Shown here: positions 1 through 16,349 of the stretch, one piece after another
How the letters are laid out: each line of letters begins with the position of its first letter
Numbering within the stretch: the stretch's first letter is position 1
Source: Brugia malayi
Taxonomy: Eukaryota; Nematoda; Chromadorea; Rhabditida; Onchocercidae
Reading direction: 5' to 3'
Assembly (NCBI RefSeq): GCF_000002995.4
Contig: NW_025062478.1
Location: 8,780,001 to 8,844,000, forward strand
Length of the DNA stretch: 64,000 nt
The notes under the pieces: generated by a model
Databases searched by the model: none
The model's input: the letters and a program-made list of their open reading frames with translations, nothing else
Told to the model about the DNA's origin: nothing
Program-made: the position numbers and the translations under genes

Positions 1-58
1 TCTTTCATAATCACTCTGAGATCAGTAAGAGAAAAAATGATTTCTTCTGGTCCCATAA

Positions 59-64
59 TTTATT
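59..64 (-). terminator. Polyadenylation signal AATAAA of the left-edge gene
   Basis: AATAAA on the minus strand, about 47 nt downstream of the TGA at 113-111. This spacing supports the call that the left-edge gene ends inside the window rather than running off it. Confidence 0.45.
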
Positions 65-110
65 ATGAGCTATTCTAGGGAAACAAATATTCAAGCATAA
101 GATCAACCAT

Positions 111-3100
111 TCAATGCAAGCTAATAAAATCTAGTGAAACCTTTGCAATGATCGAAAAATCGGAGCAGCCGAAAAATGGTATTCCATGAATGAACATTAA
201 ATGCAGCAGAGAACTGAGAAACTGTTCGGAACAATTAGAACTTCGTTTTAAACCGATCCTTCGCCAACGTTGATCAGATGTATATAACAATTGAAGAGCC
301 TAAAATGCTTTTACTTAGGAAGAAATGATTGTGAATTTTAATAAACTAAAATAAAGCTATATAAGATTCCAATAATTTCTTTTTCACTTCCACTTTCCTT
401 TCTTCCTGATAAGCAGAAAGATGAGTAAATTATTAGTATGATCTTCCACTCCTTTTAAATTGGAAATGATAAAAGATTGGTAAAATTATCAAAAGAAACT
501 TGATGCATTCCGCTGCTCAAAATTCTAAAGAATTTTGGATCTAAATTTCATATTCAAATGAGTTATACCTTCAGCTGAGGAGATTTAGTGACAAACTGAT
601 CTTTCGCCCAAGCCATCAGATCTCGTGTAACATTGTATAAATGTTTTCGTATATTTCCTGCATTGTTTGGACGCATCTAAAACAGTTAGCTCACGTTTTA
701 GATATTAGCTTCGAGGTACACATTCACAACATACTTGAAATGAAACATATCCATGAATTAATTTTTCACCTCTAAACCATTTGCTGTCCTATGATTTTGA
801 ACGATAAATTTTTGGTGATCAATATATATTTCAATCCATCTTCATTAGCATAAAAGAGATGCGTCTTGTCTATCTAGTTACATATTTCTCAGTTCTTACC
901 GCCATGAAGCATTCCATCCAATATTAACCTGCTGCTATGTTATTGCTCAAAATTTAAGCAACAGTAGTACGAGTACAAAAGAAAAGCTTCCAATTATCTG
1001 AGACAAAAAAACAGAGGAGTGAAATTTCAAAAGAATTTGAAAAGCTCGAATTATAACATTAAGCATCATTAACTACTAGCGATCAATTGCCTTATTTCAA
1101 ATGAACGCTATTCCCTGCAAACAACCCTCTGTTAAATTATCACCAATCTGATAAAAAGCACCTGATCAGAGCCGGAACCACTGAAACATGCAGCTAATGG
1201 ATCATCCATATCTGTATTCAATGATCCTCTTAAATTCTGGTTTGTAACAAACGGACAAAAATCATCTTCGAACCATTCCATACTTAGAGTGGATGCAGTT
1301 GTCGAGCAACGATCCTCACTGATTAGCTTTAAATTATTCCGCCTTAAAAGTAGCAAATAGCAATATTCGACATTCCATTCTTTTGATGTCATTTCACATT
1401 CTTGAGATTATCACAGAGTAACTCACTACCTATTGCATCAGAAATCAACTGATATTTCCTGCTTCCATGCCAACCTCTAATAATTCAATTACCTTTTATT
1501 ACAGTCCGAATGAGACTTTTTGAAATCTTGAAAGCGAACGTCAACAATTCTTTCTGCTTAATCGGTATTTCACGATTTAGATGTTATCCTCTCTAAATTT
1601 TCAAATGTATAGTTACCAATAGACCAAAGTCAAGATTATACGGGTTATTAATTTGCTCGCTAGAGATTCCTGGCTAAAAACGAAAACATCTAGCAAGTTG
1701 TTACTATGCTAGATTTTTTTGTTTTCAACAGTCTAACTTTCTGTTTGTTTCACTAAATCCATCATTTACCTATAACCATTTTTTTCAAATCTAATCACGC
1801 GCATAAGGTATGACGTTTACTGGAAATACCGGAAGTTCAGTTCCACGTATTCTTTTTCCTAATATAGCTGCAAATATTTACCCCGCAGTGGTAAATATTT
1901 TTCTCTCAAATAAGATGCATAATATATGGCTAATTTGAATCTAACCGCTAATTCATTGAAACTTTGATATTTAACACCAGTTTGGATTTATTCACATATT
2001 TCTTTTTTATTATTTCTTTCTGAAAGCTATCCATTTTCGAATTCATTAAATATGTCACCAATCACTGGGCGAGCGAAATCCGAGCAAACTTTACCCAATA
2101 AGAGAATTTCTATTTGTTGTTAATATGCAAGGCATCATCGTATCGACAGCTTCATCTTCGCTTGATAATATCTCTGCTCCAAAAGTACCTTTCGCACCAT
2201 TTGATCTACATTAATATATGATGTAATTTAATATGAGTCAGTAATAAAATTCAAAAATAATTAATAGTTCCTTTCATAAGTAATGAGGAATAATGAATGA
2301 CACTATTTGAAATTATTCGTGACAGTAAATAATTGTGAAAAGAAAAGGCCTGAGTATGTAGAAGTATATTTTAAGAGGATAGGTTCGTGAATAAGAGGAC
2401 GTCAAAGGTCAAGGTAAACATATTAGCTCTCTCTTTAGGGTTTTCGCAACAATTAGCAGTGCGATAACTTCTGATTATGTGAACATTTCAATTTTTTTTT
2501 GATTAATAACTAACTAACTTTCATTAATAAGTCTAAGTCTTGATAAAAGCAAAAAGTTTTCATTTTTTTAAGACACTGTGTTCTACTCCAATAAACATAA
2601 TTGATTTCAATAAATTATGGTTAAAATGAATTACCTAATTGATGACTGCAAATTGGACGTTGAAATAGTCCCCCTGCTAATCCCACTGTCAGTCATTGAC
2701 GTTATCATATGACTTGATGAAACTACCGATGTTGTAGTGAATGGCTGCACCAATTCAAGCAACCTGAAACTTCAAATTCTTTTAATGAATGTTTGTACTT
2801 TAATACTAATAAATGCTGCTGATCGTACATCAAATACTCCTTTATATAGCAATATCCCCATAAATATCAATTTTCTATTTCCGTAATTATGCTCTTCGAT
2901 CATGCCTATTTCCATCAAAACATTATCTTTCATAAAGCATGATTCTTAGGTTAAAAAGAAGTTAGTAACTACTTACCCATCCGACGGTGTATTAGCAATA
3001 AGTCGTCTTCGCAGAGATGGAAATGATTGGGAACTACGTTCGCTGGATACTGATATACTGTTGGTTCGAGTTATAAATCTGTAAGGTATTTTAAATTCAA

Positions 3101-6100
3101 GACTTATTACAAATCGAGCACTGAAAGAAAAAAACATTTTTTACCATGAAAATAACTAATTTACCCAGCAGTAATCTGGTAAAGATGCTTAGAATCGACC
3201 ATACAATTTTTCTGGATGAAATCGTTAGTGTCGAAATCAGTATGCTTTTCTTCTCGATTTGACTGAAAGTTTACAAAGACAAGAAGTGAAGTGTTTGATA
3301 AAGTACATCTAAAAAGTAGTCTCCAAAGATCATAAGTAATGATCATCGATAGACTGCAGACAGGTAACAGAAGAATACATCTATAAAAATCCTTTTCAAA
3401 AGTTTCCTGAACTCTTCTGATTTCACTATCACAGTAATCTTAATATGCTAAATTTTTTAAAAGAAATACATAGTATGAAATAAAAAATAAATATAGACAG
3501 AAATTTGGCAGAATTTACTGCCGATTTAATATGTTTTTGACTAAAACATTTCAGAAACTCAACCTAAATTTTTGGAACAAACCTAAAATCTGACTGTAAA
3601 AAATCAGTTACATTTTCAGAATTCTTTTGGTCTTCTTCATTCACCTTGCAGCGGTTATCCGGTTCTTCAAACAATCCTTTAGCAGCTTGAAACTCGGTCA
3701 TATTCGAAACATCAGACGATGCTGAATACTGATCATGTTGTACTGCTGCACCTAGAAATGGATGAATTTTAACTTCCAATTTCAAAATACACAGGACTCG
3801 TCATTCTTTAATTCTCGTTGATTTACTAAACAGAGATAAAAAACTATTTGTTCCTCTAAACATTATTTCTTCCTGAAAATTAATTATAAAAATGAAAGGG
3901 TGAGGTATTTTTCTTTCTCTCGTCCGTCCTATCCTTTAAAGAAAAATGAAAATTCTTATTCAAAAGAAAGTCTTTAATCGAACGATAATATGATTAAATA
4001 GAAGTATCGCAAGAAATTAAAAAGATAAAATTGCTTCTCAAGCAATTCAGAAATGAGTTATGCATATGATAGTAGAACACTAACATTATCAATTAAGTCT
4101 TGATGATCACCTCCCAAGAATAAAGTCATAAGTTTAATCGTCGTAACATGAGTTCCCGTTATTACATTACACTTTTAGTTATTATGACTAAGTATTTTAA
4201 GGATGATTTATTTTTAGGAATGAAAAAATCTAATTCCTGGACAGTTAATCAGTAATTCTTCCTTCTAATGTAAAGCTGAATAAGGATCTTTTTTTCATGA
4301 TTACCAGTGAAAATGAATTAAATGAATACCATAAAAACAGAAATCGGTTGCCTCATCCCATTGTGGATCATCCCAGAGCAGATGCAACGAAGCAGACTTT
4401 TCACTTGAAGTAAATTCTGCATTGGAAGAACTTTGCGAGGCTATGCTTGCGGAATATTTCCAGCTGAAAAGTTATAATACATTTTTTTTTTTTTTTTTTA
4501 ATTCTTTAATGGAACTGAGTTTCTTAACTCAATTTCATCAAAGTTTCACTAAATAGTCAAATTTCTGCTATATATATAAACAGTGAGTGAAAGGCTAAAA
4601 TAGGAAAATGAAAAATAAAACAAAAAACAAATGAGATATATATTCAGCAAGCAGCATTAGATATATATTCAGCAAGCATTAAAGAAAACACTCCAACATA
4701 TCATTTTAACTAAGAGTCAACGTAACGTAAGTGATGAATAAAGTTGAGTGATTGGTATTACCATGCGTCAATAGTAGACATATTGTGTAATTGTGTGTGA
4801 TGTTTCGAGACTTGTCAAAGATAAAAAGCCTCAATAAAAAGTAAGCGAGATCCACTATATAATAAGCCCTTGTTTATCACTATGCACATATCCTTAACAA
4901 CACAAAAATATGATTAGAAAACTTACTGCTCTGAAATTATTTTTGACTGCTTTCTCAAACTTTTAACTGAGCCGATGCAAAGCTGTCTTGTTCGTCGCAA
5001 GTGATCCTGAATGGTTAGAATTCAATGTACGTATATATATATATATATGGAAGTACTGAGAATTTTAACAGATAATTTTACATCGATACTCATAATTTAA
5101 TTCATAAAAATTGAAGCATGCCGAGGATGGCACTGTTGCAAAGACATGACTGTCGCAACTGTTCTGTTCATCATCTGTCAAATCTGCTGAGCAACAGCTA
5201 TCATATTCATCACTGGCTATATATGACTGAAAAAAGAAAAAAATTAGATAGAATCCTACTGAAATATTCTTCAAGTTTGTTTTTGGCTTCAGTCATGACT
5301 TTTGCTGAAGAAATGTAAATTTAAATTTTAAAGATACCCGAATAACGGCAATCAGATTCAGTTTTTTTTTTTGTGATTAAAACAAAGCAAAACGATGAGA
5401 GGACTGATAAAGAACTAATATTTTTAGCCGAAATTATGGTAAAAGTCAGAATGCTATGAAAACAGATTTAGACAGTATTAATTCAAAACATTGATAAGGT
5501 TTACAAAGAAAAAAGTCTAGAACTAACCATTCTTGGTTTCAATAAATACGTCTCATTACGAGTAAGCAAGTCAAAACGTGCTTGTTCCAAAATTGTCCAA
5601 ACGAAATTTTTCCCCAAAAATCGTGCACAAACTCGATACATCATATAAGAACCAACCGAAGCAACCAGTAATACACTGCTTGTGCGCACTAAAATGTCGA
5701 TTTATGAACGAAGAACAAATTCCCAAACTTCTAAATTCTCTATCTAAAGAAAAATCCAAATCTATTAAAAGAGAAATTCAACTTTGCTAAGGTTGCAAAT
5801 AATATAGTTTGGTAATTTGGATCACATATATCACACATTTATGTCTTGTTCTTCAATTTTAATTTGACTTTTTTAAGAGTAAAAGTAACTTACAGCTAAA
5901 CCATTCAGTAAATTAGCTTAGCTTAAAATAAATGAACCATTTGAACTTTTTCTTCTCCTTCGTTAACAAAATGTCTAAAAATAAGGAGTAGAAAAGTTTA
6001 TTAATTTCTCTAATTATAAGCCTCATTTCATCCTCGAAAGATAACATGGGAAAAGTCAAACTAAATGATTAAACAAAGAGAACGATTTCATAACCAAAAA

Positions 6101-8776
6101 TGTGATTCTTCTGAGAAAGTAATGAAATTAAAGATTTTTTATTTCGCTTTTATTTTTTTAAAAATTTATTCGACTAGCATTCTATTAGAATGACATTAAA
6201 AAGATTTTAATAACGAAAAAATGACCGAAAGAGTTAGATTTAAAGAAGAGAAAAAAAAAGAATTTCAATATTTCTATGGTCAATTCATCTTCTGAAATTT
6301 GAGAATTAGTTGTTTTCTCTAAGGAGTAATCAATTCATCACCACAGGGAGTAATACGAATTTAAATCACTGAATATATCTGCATTTTACAACAAGAATAT
6401 AAGCTTTTTCTTCATTTCTAGATTAAATGAAAAATATCTCTGGCATTTTTAGTTTCATATGTATAAGTAAGCTTAAACTAACGATGACTATTCTAATCAT
6501 TGATTGATTTAGCTTAGTGTCTAACTTAGTGATATTTAGCTCAGTGACAAGAGCAAAATTATGTTGAAAGGGGTCGATGTTAACAATTAAAATTTTCTTT
6601 TCTCCTTTTTTTATTAATAAAATGTACTATAAAATGATTAATTTTTCTTCTGAAAATTATAATCAAAACTACATGTGACAAAGCTTTTTAAGAAACAAAT
6701 TTATAACTATCAAATAACAAAGTGATTCTATTTTAGTAATAGATAATTAAGTGTTGAAAAATACAGCTAATGACAGAAGATGGAAAATTAAATTGCTAAG
6801 TTGAAAAACTAAACAGAACAATTGTTCATTATGTTTTTCCATGATTTACTGTGCTAATCGTCAACTTTTTTCATTTCTTGTTCTTGTTTTCCAGAAAAAA
6901 AAGCCGAAAAATCCATCTCTAAGTACCGCATATTCTCGAGACTTTAAATATAATATCAAATATCTGCCGCTTCAACGAGGAAATTGGATTTTATAAGTTC
7001 ACAATGAATAATACTGGATGATAACAGTAAAGTGATTAAAAAATTACTCAATGATAGCAATTTCATGATCTGAACAGGATGAAATTTTCAGTGTATCTTC
7101 TGCTACTCTCGTCCCCCCATCCACCATCTGTTGAAAAATAAGGAAAATTTTAAGAGTTAGAGTCTTGCATCAAATGTGCAGGCTCCGAACTTAAGTTATC
7201 ATTTTAAAATTAATCAAGAAGACAATTGCATTCTGCAGGTTAATTATGAATTAATCAAGAAGATTAAAAGGACAATTAAGAAAACAATAATTAATCAGGA
7301 AAACAATTGTATTCTGTGGATTAATTATGATTATTTACAACCACAAAATTCATCAACTTAAATCTTGAATGCGAGAACCTGTATGCTTTAATTTATCAAT
7401 ATAACAATTTAAAACACATCAGTTCTTTGGCATATGATGCTTATTTTTCAGCTTCAATTTCATAAAGCAGCAAATAAATATTAGTCACTTAATTTAAAAA
7501 TTTTACTATAGATCAAACAAATAAATCTGTGTAAAATGATAAAAGCAAATATGATAAAACATACTTTTAAGCTGTTCCAGACACCTATTTCTTAAAAAAT
7601 TTCAGTTAAAAGTTAAATTTACCTTTCACAGATATTTTAACGGTCATGTCTTATGACAAGAAGTATCATTAGTGAAGTAATGACAGAAAGAAGCAGAAAT
7701 TCTCTCTTCGGAGTTAGTTACCAAAAAGGAAGTTAACTCAATTTTTTTTTTCCATAACAGAAATTATAACTCAGCTTTCATTTATCATTTCTTTTAAGCA
7801 TTTTAGATTTACTGAAGATGAAATTATTCAAGACCGCTTAAATTAATTATTAATTGTGCTCTCAGCATCAAAGCGTTAAATGAAATCTTTTGTATTTTTT
7901 TCTTGAAATTATATTATGTATTTTTTTAAATGATATTATGTAAATGTTGTTTGAAAGCAATTGTACTGTAGTAAGGAAAATCTATCACATTTAAAAGAAT
8001 CATTTGAAAAGAAAAAGAATCTCAATATCGATCAAATAATACGATCACATAGTAATGTACGAAAAATTTGCAAAGTAAACATTAAGCTTCACATTGATTT
8101 TACAAACTTCCAAAGGTTAAAGTTCCATACTATCAATTTGTTCTTCACGCCAAACAAAAATTCCTTTTCCTAGAATAATTCCTAAACCATCTTTCTAAAT
8201 GCCTTTGTCAAATATGATAAAGTGTTGTTTGTTTGAAAATATGATGTGGATCAACATGAAATAGATTCATTTTTAAAAAAAAATTCCAATATCGACCTAA
8301 AAAGATTAAATTATCTCCAGAATTTAATTCATTTCCGTCCGATGAAATAAAGGATAGGAGTTGTAGTGAAAATGAAATATCAGTTTAAACATTTAGAAAA
8401 AGCCTAACGTTATATCCGAACCAGATAAATCATCCCAGTGAACTAACTGAGCAGCTTTATTAATTATACTCTTATTCGCTTCCTATTTTTCTTTTTTGCA
8501 ACTTCTCGTTTTAAAGTATAATCTAATAAATATATTTGATTGACGAATTATAAATCTGACGTTAATTTCTCAAATCTTTGAAATTTCAAAAAAATCCAGA
8601 AAAAAAAAAACAAAGCAAGCAACTTACTAAGTAGAGCAACATTGCATTTATCGGCATCAAAGGAAATACCCATTTGAGAGAATACAATATCAGGTGGTCC
8701 CTGAAGACGTGCCTCAATAAACAATACAGGTAGTGAAACGGATAGACTCTTCATTGGTAGCAATGACATTTTTTCC
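111..8776 (-). CDS. Unrecognised multi-exon gene, putative single-pass membrane protein
   Basis: I do not recognise the family. Exons read 5' to 3' on the minus strand: 8776-8628 (ATG at 8769), 5688-5528, 5226-5082, 5006-4927, 4463-4330, 3751-3579, 3262-3165, 3078-2977, 2763-2635, 1342-1162, 676-569, 299-111 (TGA at 113-111). Nearly all junctions have GT/AG ends and matching phases, giving about 545 aa. Exon 2 holds a hydrophobic stretch (SSVLLVASVGSYMMYRVCA) that looks like a membrane anchor. The middle is polar, acidic and Ser-rich. The C-terminal exons are more conserved-looking (RKHLYNVTRDLMAWAKDQFV, then LQLLYTSDQRWRRIGLKRSS). The 5226-5082 to 5006-4927 junction does not fit in phase, so a mini-exon or another donor is probably missing. 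The 3' donor of exon 3751-3579 has alternatives. The first exon follows an AG that could be a cis or spliced-leader acceptor. Exon-rich coding character is clear; function is unknown. Confidence 0.6.
7205..7335 (+). repeat. Diverged direct repeat (about 45 nt, twice)
   Basis: ATTAATCAAGAAGACAATTG and ATTAATCAGGAAAACAATTG each start a segment that continues with ATTCTG(C/T)(A/G)G(G/A)TTAATTATGA. The copies are about 82 nt apart and in frame with each other on the plus strand. They lie in a large intron of the left-edge gene. Confidence 0.7.
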
Positions 8777-11342
8777 CTGAGCACAGATCCGAAATGAAAT
8801 GAGCTTTTCAGTTCAAAGAATCATAACAAGCATCGAATTGTTATGTGTTGAAAATGGACCATATGATGTGAGAAGAGTAGACAACCAACCATACCTGCTG
8901 CATAATTTCTCTTCAAACATTCATTTAATTGGCAAATCTATTATCAATTATTGGAGAATATCAAATTCCCAGTTATGACTCTAAAATACTTCAAACGAAA
9001 GTAATTTATTTAAATGAGAAACAATAAAAAAGTATTTGTCTGTTTTGCAGAAAAATACTATAATTTGCAACAAAAACAAGAAAAAAAAAGGATGAAAGGA
9101 ATGAATTTTGATAAAGAAGGAATGATTGGATAGTTATATACATATATATGCAAATCAGTATCGATTATCACAATACATTGTTGTTCACGTATGAACAGTG
9201 AACGATTACGTAAAGTGCACGTATGTGACAGTAAATAATAAAAAGACAAGCCTATATATAATACGTCAATTATGCTTATATATGAATATAAAAATATTTA
9301 ATATAATATTTCATAATTCATTTCAAAGAAAAAAAGTAACTGTGAAATGTTTGTTAGCAGTTGCTATAGAACAGAGATGAAATTAATGTGAAATTGATAA
9401 GATTGCAAGCCTAAGTAGACAACACTAACACTATTGTGTCTAGTTATCTTCTCTAATGACATGCTTAATTTTTTTTATGAAATAAAGAGAAATCATGGAT
9501 TTTGCTTGAAAGTAATAAGTATCCGTTTCATGTAATCATCACTGAATGAAATGAAGTAGGAAAAAATGTAAACATTGCAATGACTCATCAAAATTATGGA
9601 GCTCTCTCCCTCTCCCTTTTTATTCCCTCTCTCTCTCTCTCTTTCTCTTTTATGTAACATAAAATCAAAACAGTTTAATGATATAATTAACAAGCAAAAA
9701 ACAATCATTATACAAGGTGAAAATAATAAATCTCATGTAACGTTCATTCATTCTCATTGTATTAGCAAAAATGAAATGATATTCAATATAAAGTTTATTC
9801 CGGAAGATAACTGTTACAGTCCTATCTCAACTTATTACTATTATAATCAGCTATTCAACTCCTTAAATTATTTATAGTCTCTTCGATTAGAATTTAATTA
9901 TTAGAAAAAAGACGTAAATTATTAGAGTAGAATGTACGTGATTTGAAAACACGTTTAATGGGATCGATCTTTAGTTACTGATGGCGTGGCGTCTTTGAGT
10001 AGTGTATTTCACAGCTGTTATATACCGCATGACATGAAGACACACACGCAGGCAAACTTCCTCAAAGATGAAATTTAGTTAAAATTGAGCAACGATGAGC
10101 GATGACCTTGGAGCAGTTGAGATTTGGCGCACTGTCACATACAATGCTTCAAATAATTCAGAAGTAGGAATAAAGTCAGTGAGGAATGCTTCTAACTGTT
10201 CACGTTTACATCTATGTTTGCTTAATAATTGATAAGGCTGAAATAATTAATCTGACTGATATGCATTTTATCAGATCAATGTAATATCTTTACTAAGTGC
10301 GTTAATCAAATGTTAATTGGAATTAACAACTCAAATTATAATACACTTCATCAAATATACTTATTCAATAAATAAAAACAGTAGATTAATAAAAGTAGGT
10401 GCAAAAATAGCAGTAATGAACAGTGCAAGAAAGACGACCTTATCGGATATACTTACTTGACAAGCAATTCGTAATATAAATAACACAAGAGTGATGAATT
10501 ATTTCTCATCAAAAGTGGAATACCATTTGGGATAGCTTATGATCATAACTAAAATTATTTTTGTCAAATTGGGATCATGAAAATTCTATACTCATTAATT
10601 CATTATTTCAGTAAATAATTATATTTCTTTTATCCGAAACGATTAAGAAGAATTCTTAAATTCTTATCAAAATTGTCGCACACCAAAATTAAATAATAAT
10701 TGTAACATTCAGCACATATTTTTAGGCAAAAATTGATTGAATGCAATATCCCTCTAACTTCTATTATACTGGCTTCTTTTGCACTCTCAGCCAGTATTGA
10801 ACTGAGAAACTAGAAGAAACACAGATAGGAACCGGTTACTAAGTTTGCAATACATGCAAACAATTATTGATGATTATAGTATTTTAAAAATTTCAAGTTT
10901 GTTATTTCAAAAATAACTGCCTATAAGTATAAAATTGTATACAATACGTAGTTTTAAGTGAAAAAAAAAAAAAAGAAAAGCTTAAAAAATATTTCTCAAT
11001 TCCTACTTATTACTATATTCTTTGCATAATGTTCTTCTTTTAGATATACGCAAATTCTCTCTAAAATCATTAAAAGACGAACTTGTGGAAACTAACAGTA
11101 AAAGTTAAAATGAAAAAATTGGATTGAAAGAAGAAAAGAAAAAGGAAGATTGGAATGAGAAATGATAGAATGAAAAAATGGCACGCATCTTCGAAGTGCG
11201 CTTTTGCCAGTTGCGATTTCTCTTAACAGACACACAACAAATCGATGCCGCCCAAGCACTTATCCTTCTTTCATTTTGCTAGGGCAACTAATAATCCTAT
11301 AAAATATTAGTATAAACAAAGCCATGATCCCTGGAATATGAC
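8777..11342. other. Intergenic region with one small plus-strand ORF
   Basis: AT-rich DNA between the left-edge gene (5' end at about 8776, minus) and the small plus-strand gene at 11343. It holds a CT-rich microsatellite near 9626-9653 and a 45-codon plus ORF at 10095-10232, listed separately. A few CTTAACAG or TTTCAG-like acceptors lie upstream of 11343 (for example near 11229) and could serve the next gene. I see no RNA gene. Confidence 0.5.
10095..10232 (+). CDS. Small ORF or possible first exon, unrecognised
   Basis: ATG at 10095, TGA at 10230-10232, 45 codons, starting MSDDLGAVEIWRTVTYN. Amino-acid use is protein-like for such AT-rich DNA. A usable donor (GAA then gtagga) sits after codon 23, so this could be a first exon rather than a complete gene. 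No acceptor partner was found, so the call is weak. Confidence 0.2.
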   Translation: MSDDLGAVEIWRTVTYNASNNSEVGIKSVRNASNCSRLHLCLLNN

Positions 11343-11767
11343 ATGAGCGGGGTTTGGGAGGCACCGGATGAACATTTAAGATCTCCCAGCTTAGCTACGA
11401 TTTATAAATTTAATTGTAAAATAGTACACAGTTGGGGAAAGTTGAAATACTATGTAGTGCAGGTAAGAACATATCCATATTGTCGTACTAATATTCGAAT
11501 AATAATTCGGTTACCGACATAAGTAGTATCAAGGTGACTGTCCTACATCCATCCACTGAATTCACCCAATCATAAAAATTAAGTTGTACAATCATTACTC
11601 TTGTAAAGATCTCTTTATTGTTTTGAAAACTGTATACAAAATTACAGGCACCACCAAATATCTCATTATCAGAAGACTTTCAAGTGAAGTGTAGAGTCCT
11701 TCATTGCTTCAAATCAAAAACATTTGTTCAGATTCATTCAAACTTCTTCATGAAAATATCCTGTTAA
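11343..11767 (+). CDS. Small two-exon gene, unknown product (79 aa)
   Basis: Exon 1 is 11343-11462, starting MSGVWEAPDEHLRSPSLATI and ending CAG followed by the strong donor gtaagaac. Exon 2 is 11648-11767, after the acceptor attacag, and continues in frame (phase 0) with APPNISLSEDFQVKCRVLHC to a TAA. The 185-nt intron has canonical ends. An in-frame TGA just upstream of the ATG with no intervening AG argues that the ATG is the true start. There is no signal peptide or clear membrane segment; four Cys are present. AATAAA occurs near 11855, about 90 nt past the stop. The gene runs tail to tail with SRP54. An alternative donor after SEDFQ (gtgaag) means more exons are possible. I do not recognise a family. 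Confidence 0.45.
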
Positions 11768-12257
11768 TGCAATGACATACTAAGACGTGAAATGATGCAA
11801 ATTTCCAGTAAAGATTTAAATTTTTAGCTTTAGCAACTGAATAAGTCATTCGAACCAATAAATCTTCTTCAAAATTTCCGAAATCCCAAAACAAACTTAA
11901 GGAATAAATGAACCTAAAAAAAGTTTCTGGAGAAAGAATTACTGATTTTTGATTATGTTCAATTTATATGCCTAGCAGATGAAACTAACTTCATCAAAAA
12001 AAGTTTATATTCTTTTCAAAAAAATTACAGCCGTAGAATTCTTAACAGATTTTTAAAACAGTACTGATTTTTCGATATCAGATACACATAACAGTATATA
12101 GAATGAATAAACATTTTTAATCCGTAATATGTACAAAGTTTCCGAAAATACGCAACAAATCTTAAAACATTCCACTGCGCTTCATAAGCTAATATTTTAG
12201 TCTCGCTGAGCTCAGAACCAAGTGCAACAATTCCAAAGGAACTATGAGGTAGACATA

Positions 12258-15925
<3,668 letters not shown>

Positions 15926-15932
15926 CTAATAC

Positions 15933-15942
15933 CTGTAAGGAA
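15933..15942 (-). promoter_or_regulatory. 5' UTR splice acceptor of SRP54 (cis or spliced-leader)
   Basis: ttccttacag ends at 15933, 22 nt before the SRP54 ATG, and an AATAAA lies just upstream of it. With a coding-like block ending about 190 nt farther upstream on the same strand, this is the arrangement expected of a trans-splice acceptor between two genes of an operon. An ordinary 5' UTR intron is equally possible. Confidence 0.35.
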
Positions 15943-16107
15943 TAAAATTTATTGAATTAATTTGTTTCTTCTCAAAAATTTAATATTAATCGATAGAAAG
16001 TTGAGAAATAAAGCGATAGAGCGACAGATAGAGTCATGCAACGTTTGATTTAAAAGGACCGCAAGAAAGTTTTTAGTCTAATTTAAGCACCACTCGACCC
16101 TCCTAAT

Positions 16108-16347
16108 TCACTGGAATATCACGGGAATAGATCCCGACTGATGCAAAGACAGTAAATTACTAAACCACCTCTGAAACACACACCGCACACAATCCACATC
16201 ACAAACACGGCCCATTTGATCGTTAAATCGAACTTTTCTTTGACAGGGAGAAACGTTGCAGATTTCAAGATGTCGCCTGCCCTTTCGGAACACGTAGCCG
16301 ACGTGTGCTTCGAGTTTCTCACGTGTCTTGTCGAGAATCATTGACAT
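16108..16347 (-). pseudogene. Small putative membrane protein with an apparent frameshift
   Basis: Minus strand, ATG at 16347, in a block clearly richer in GC than its surroundings. The first about 23 codons in one frame (MSMILDKTREKLEAHVGYVF) read naturally. Directly after a GGG run the +1 frame becomes the natural one (AGDILKSATFLPVKEKFDLT, then a hydrophobic stretch IKWAVFVMWIVCGVC) and ends near 16119. The uninterrupted 79-codon frame gives a Cys/Arg-rich, unlikely sequence. So this looks like one small membrane protein interrupted by a 1-nt indel (assembly error or true mutation), or else an unrecognised exon pair. It lies about 190 nt upstream of the SRP54 acceptor on the same strand. 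Family unknown. Confidence 0.35.
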
Positions 16348-16349
16348 TT

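Noticed and set aside
1825..1840. ETS-like ACCGGAAGT shared with 60262
   Set aside because: Two matches of a short motif in 64 kb, not linked to any promoter I can place.
2095..2173. Exon-like minus segment (LSSEDEAVDTMMPCILTTNR) in the left-edge gene
   Set aside because: It has a donor and protein-like content, but its incoming phase creates a TGA with the preceding exon, while 2763-2635 joins 1342-1162 directly in phase.
9596..9877. 93-codon plus ORF starting in a CT repeat
   Set aside because: Low-complexity start, AT-driven residue use, no splice or homology support.
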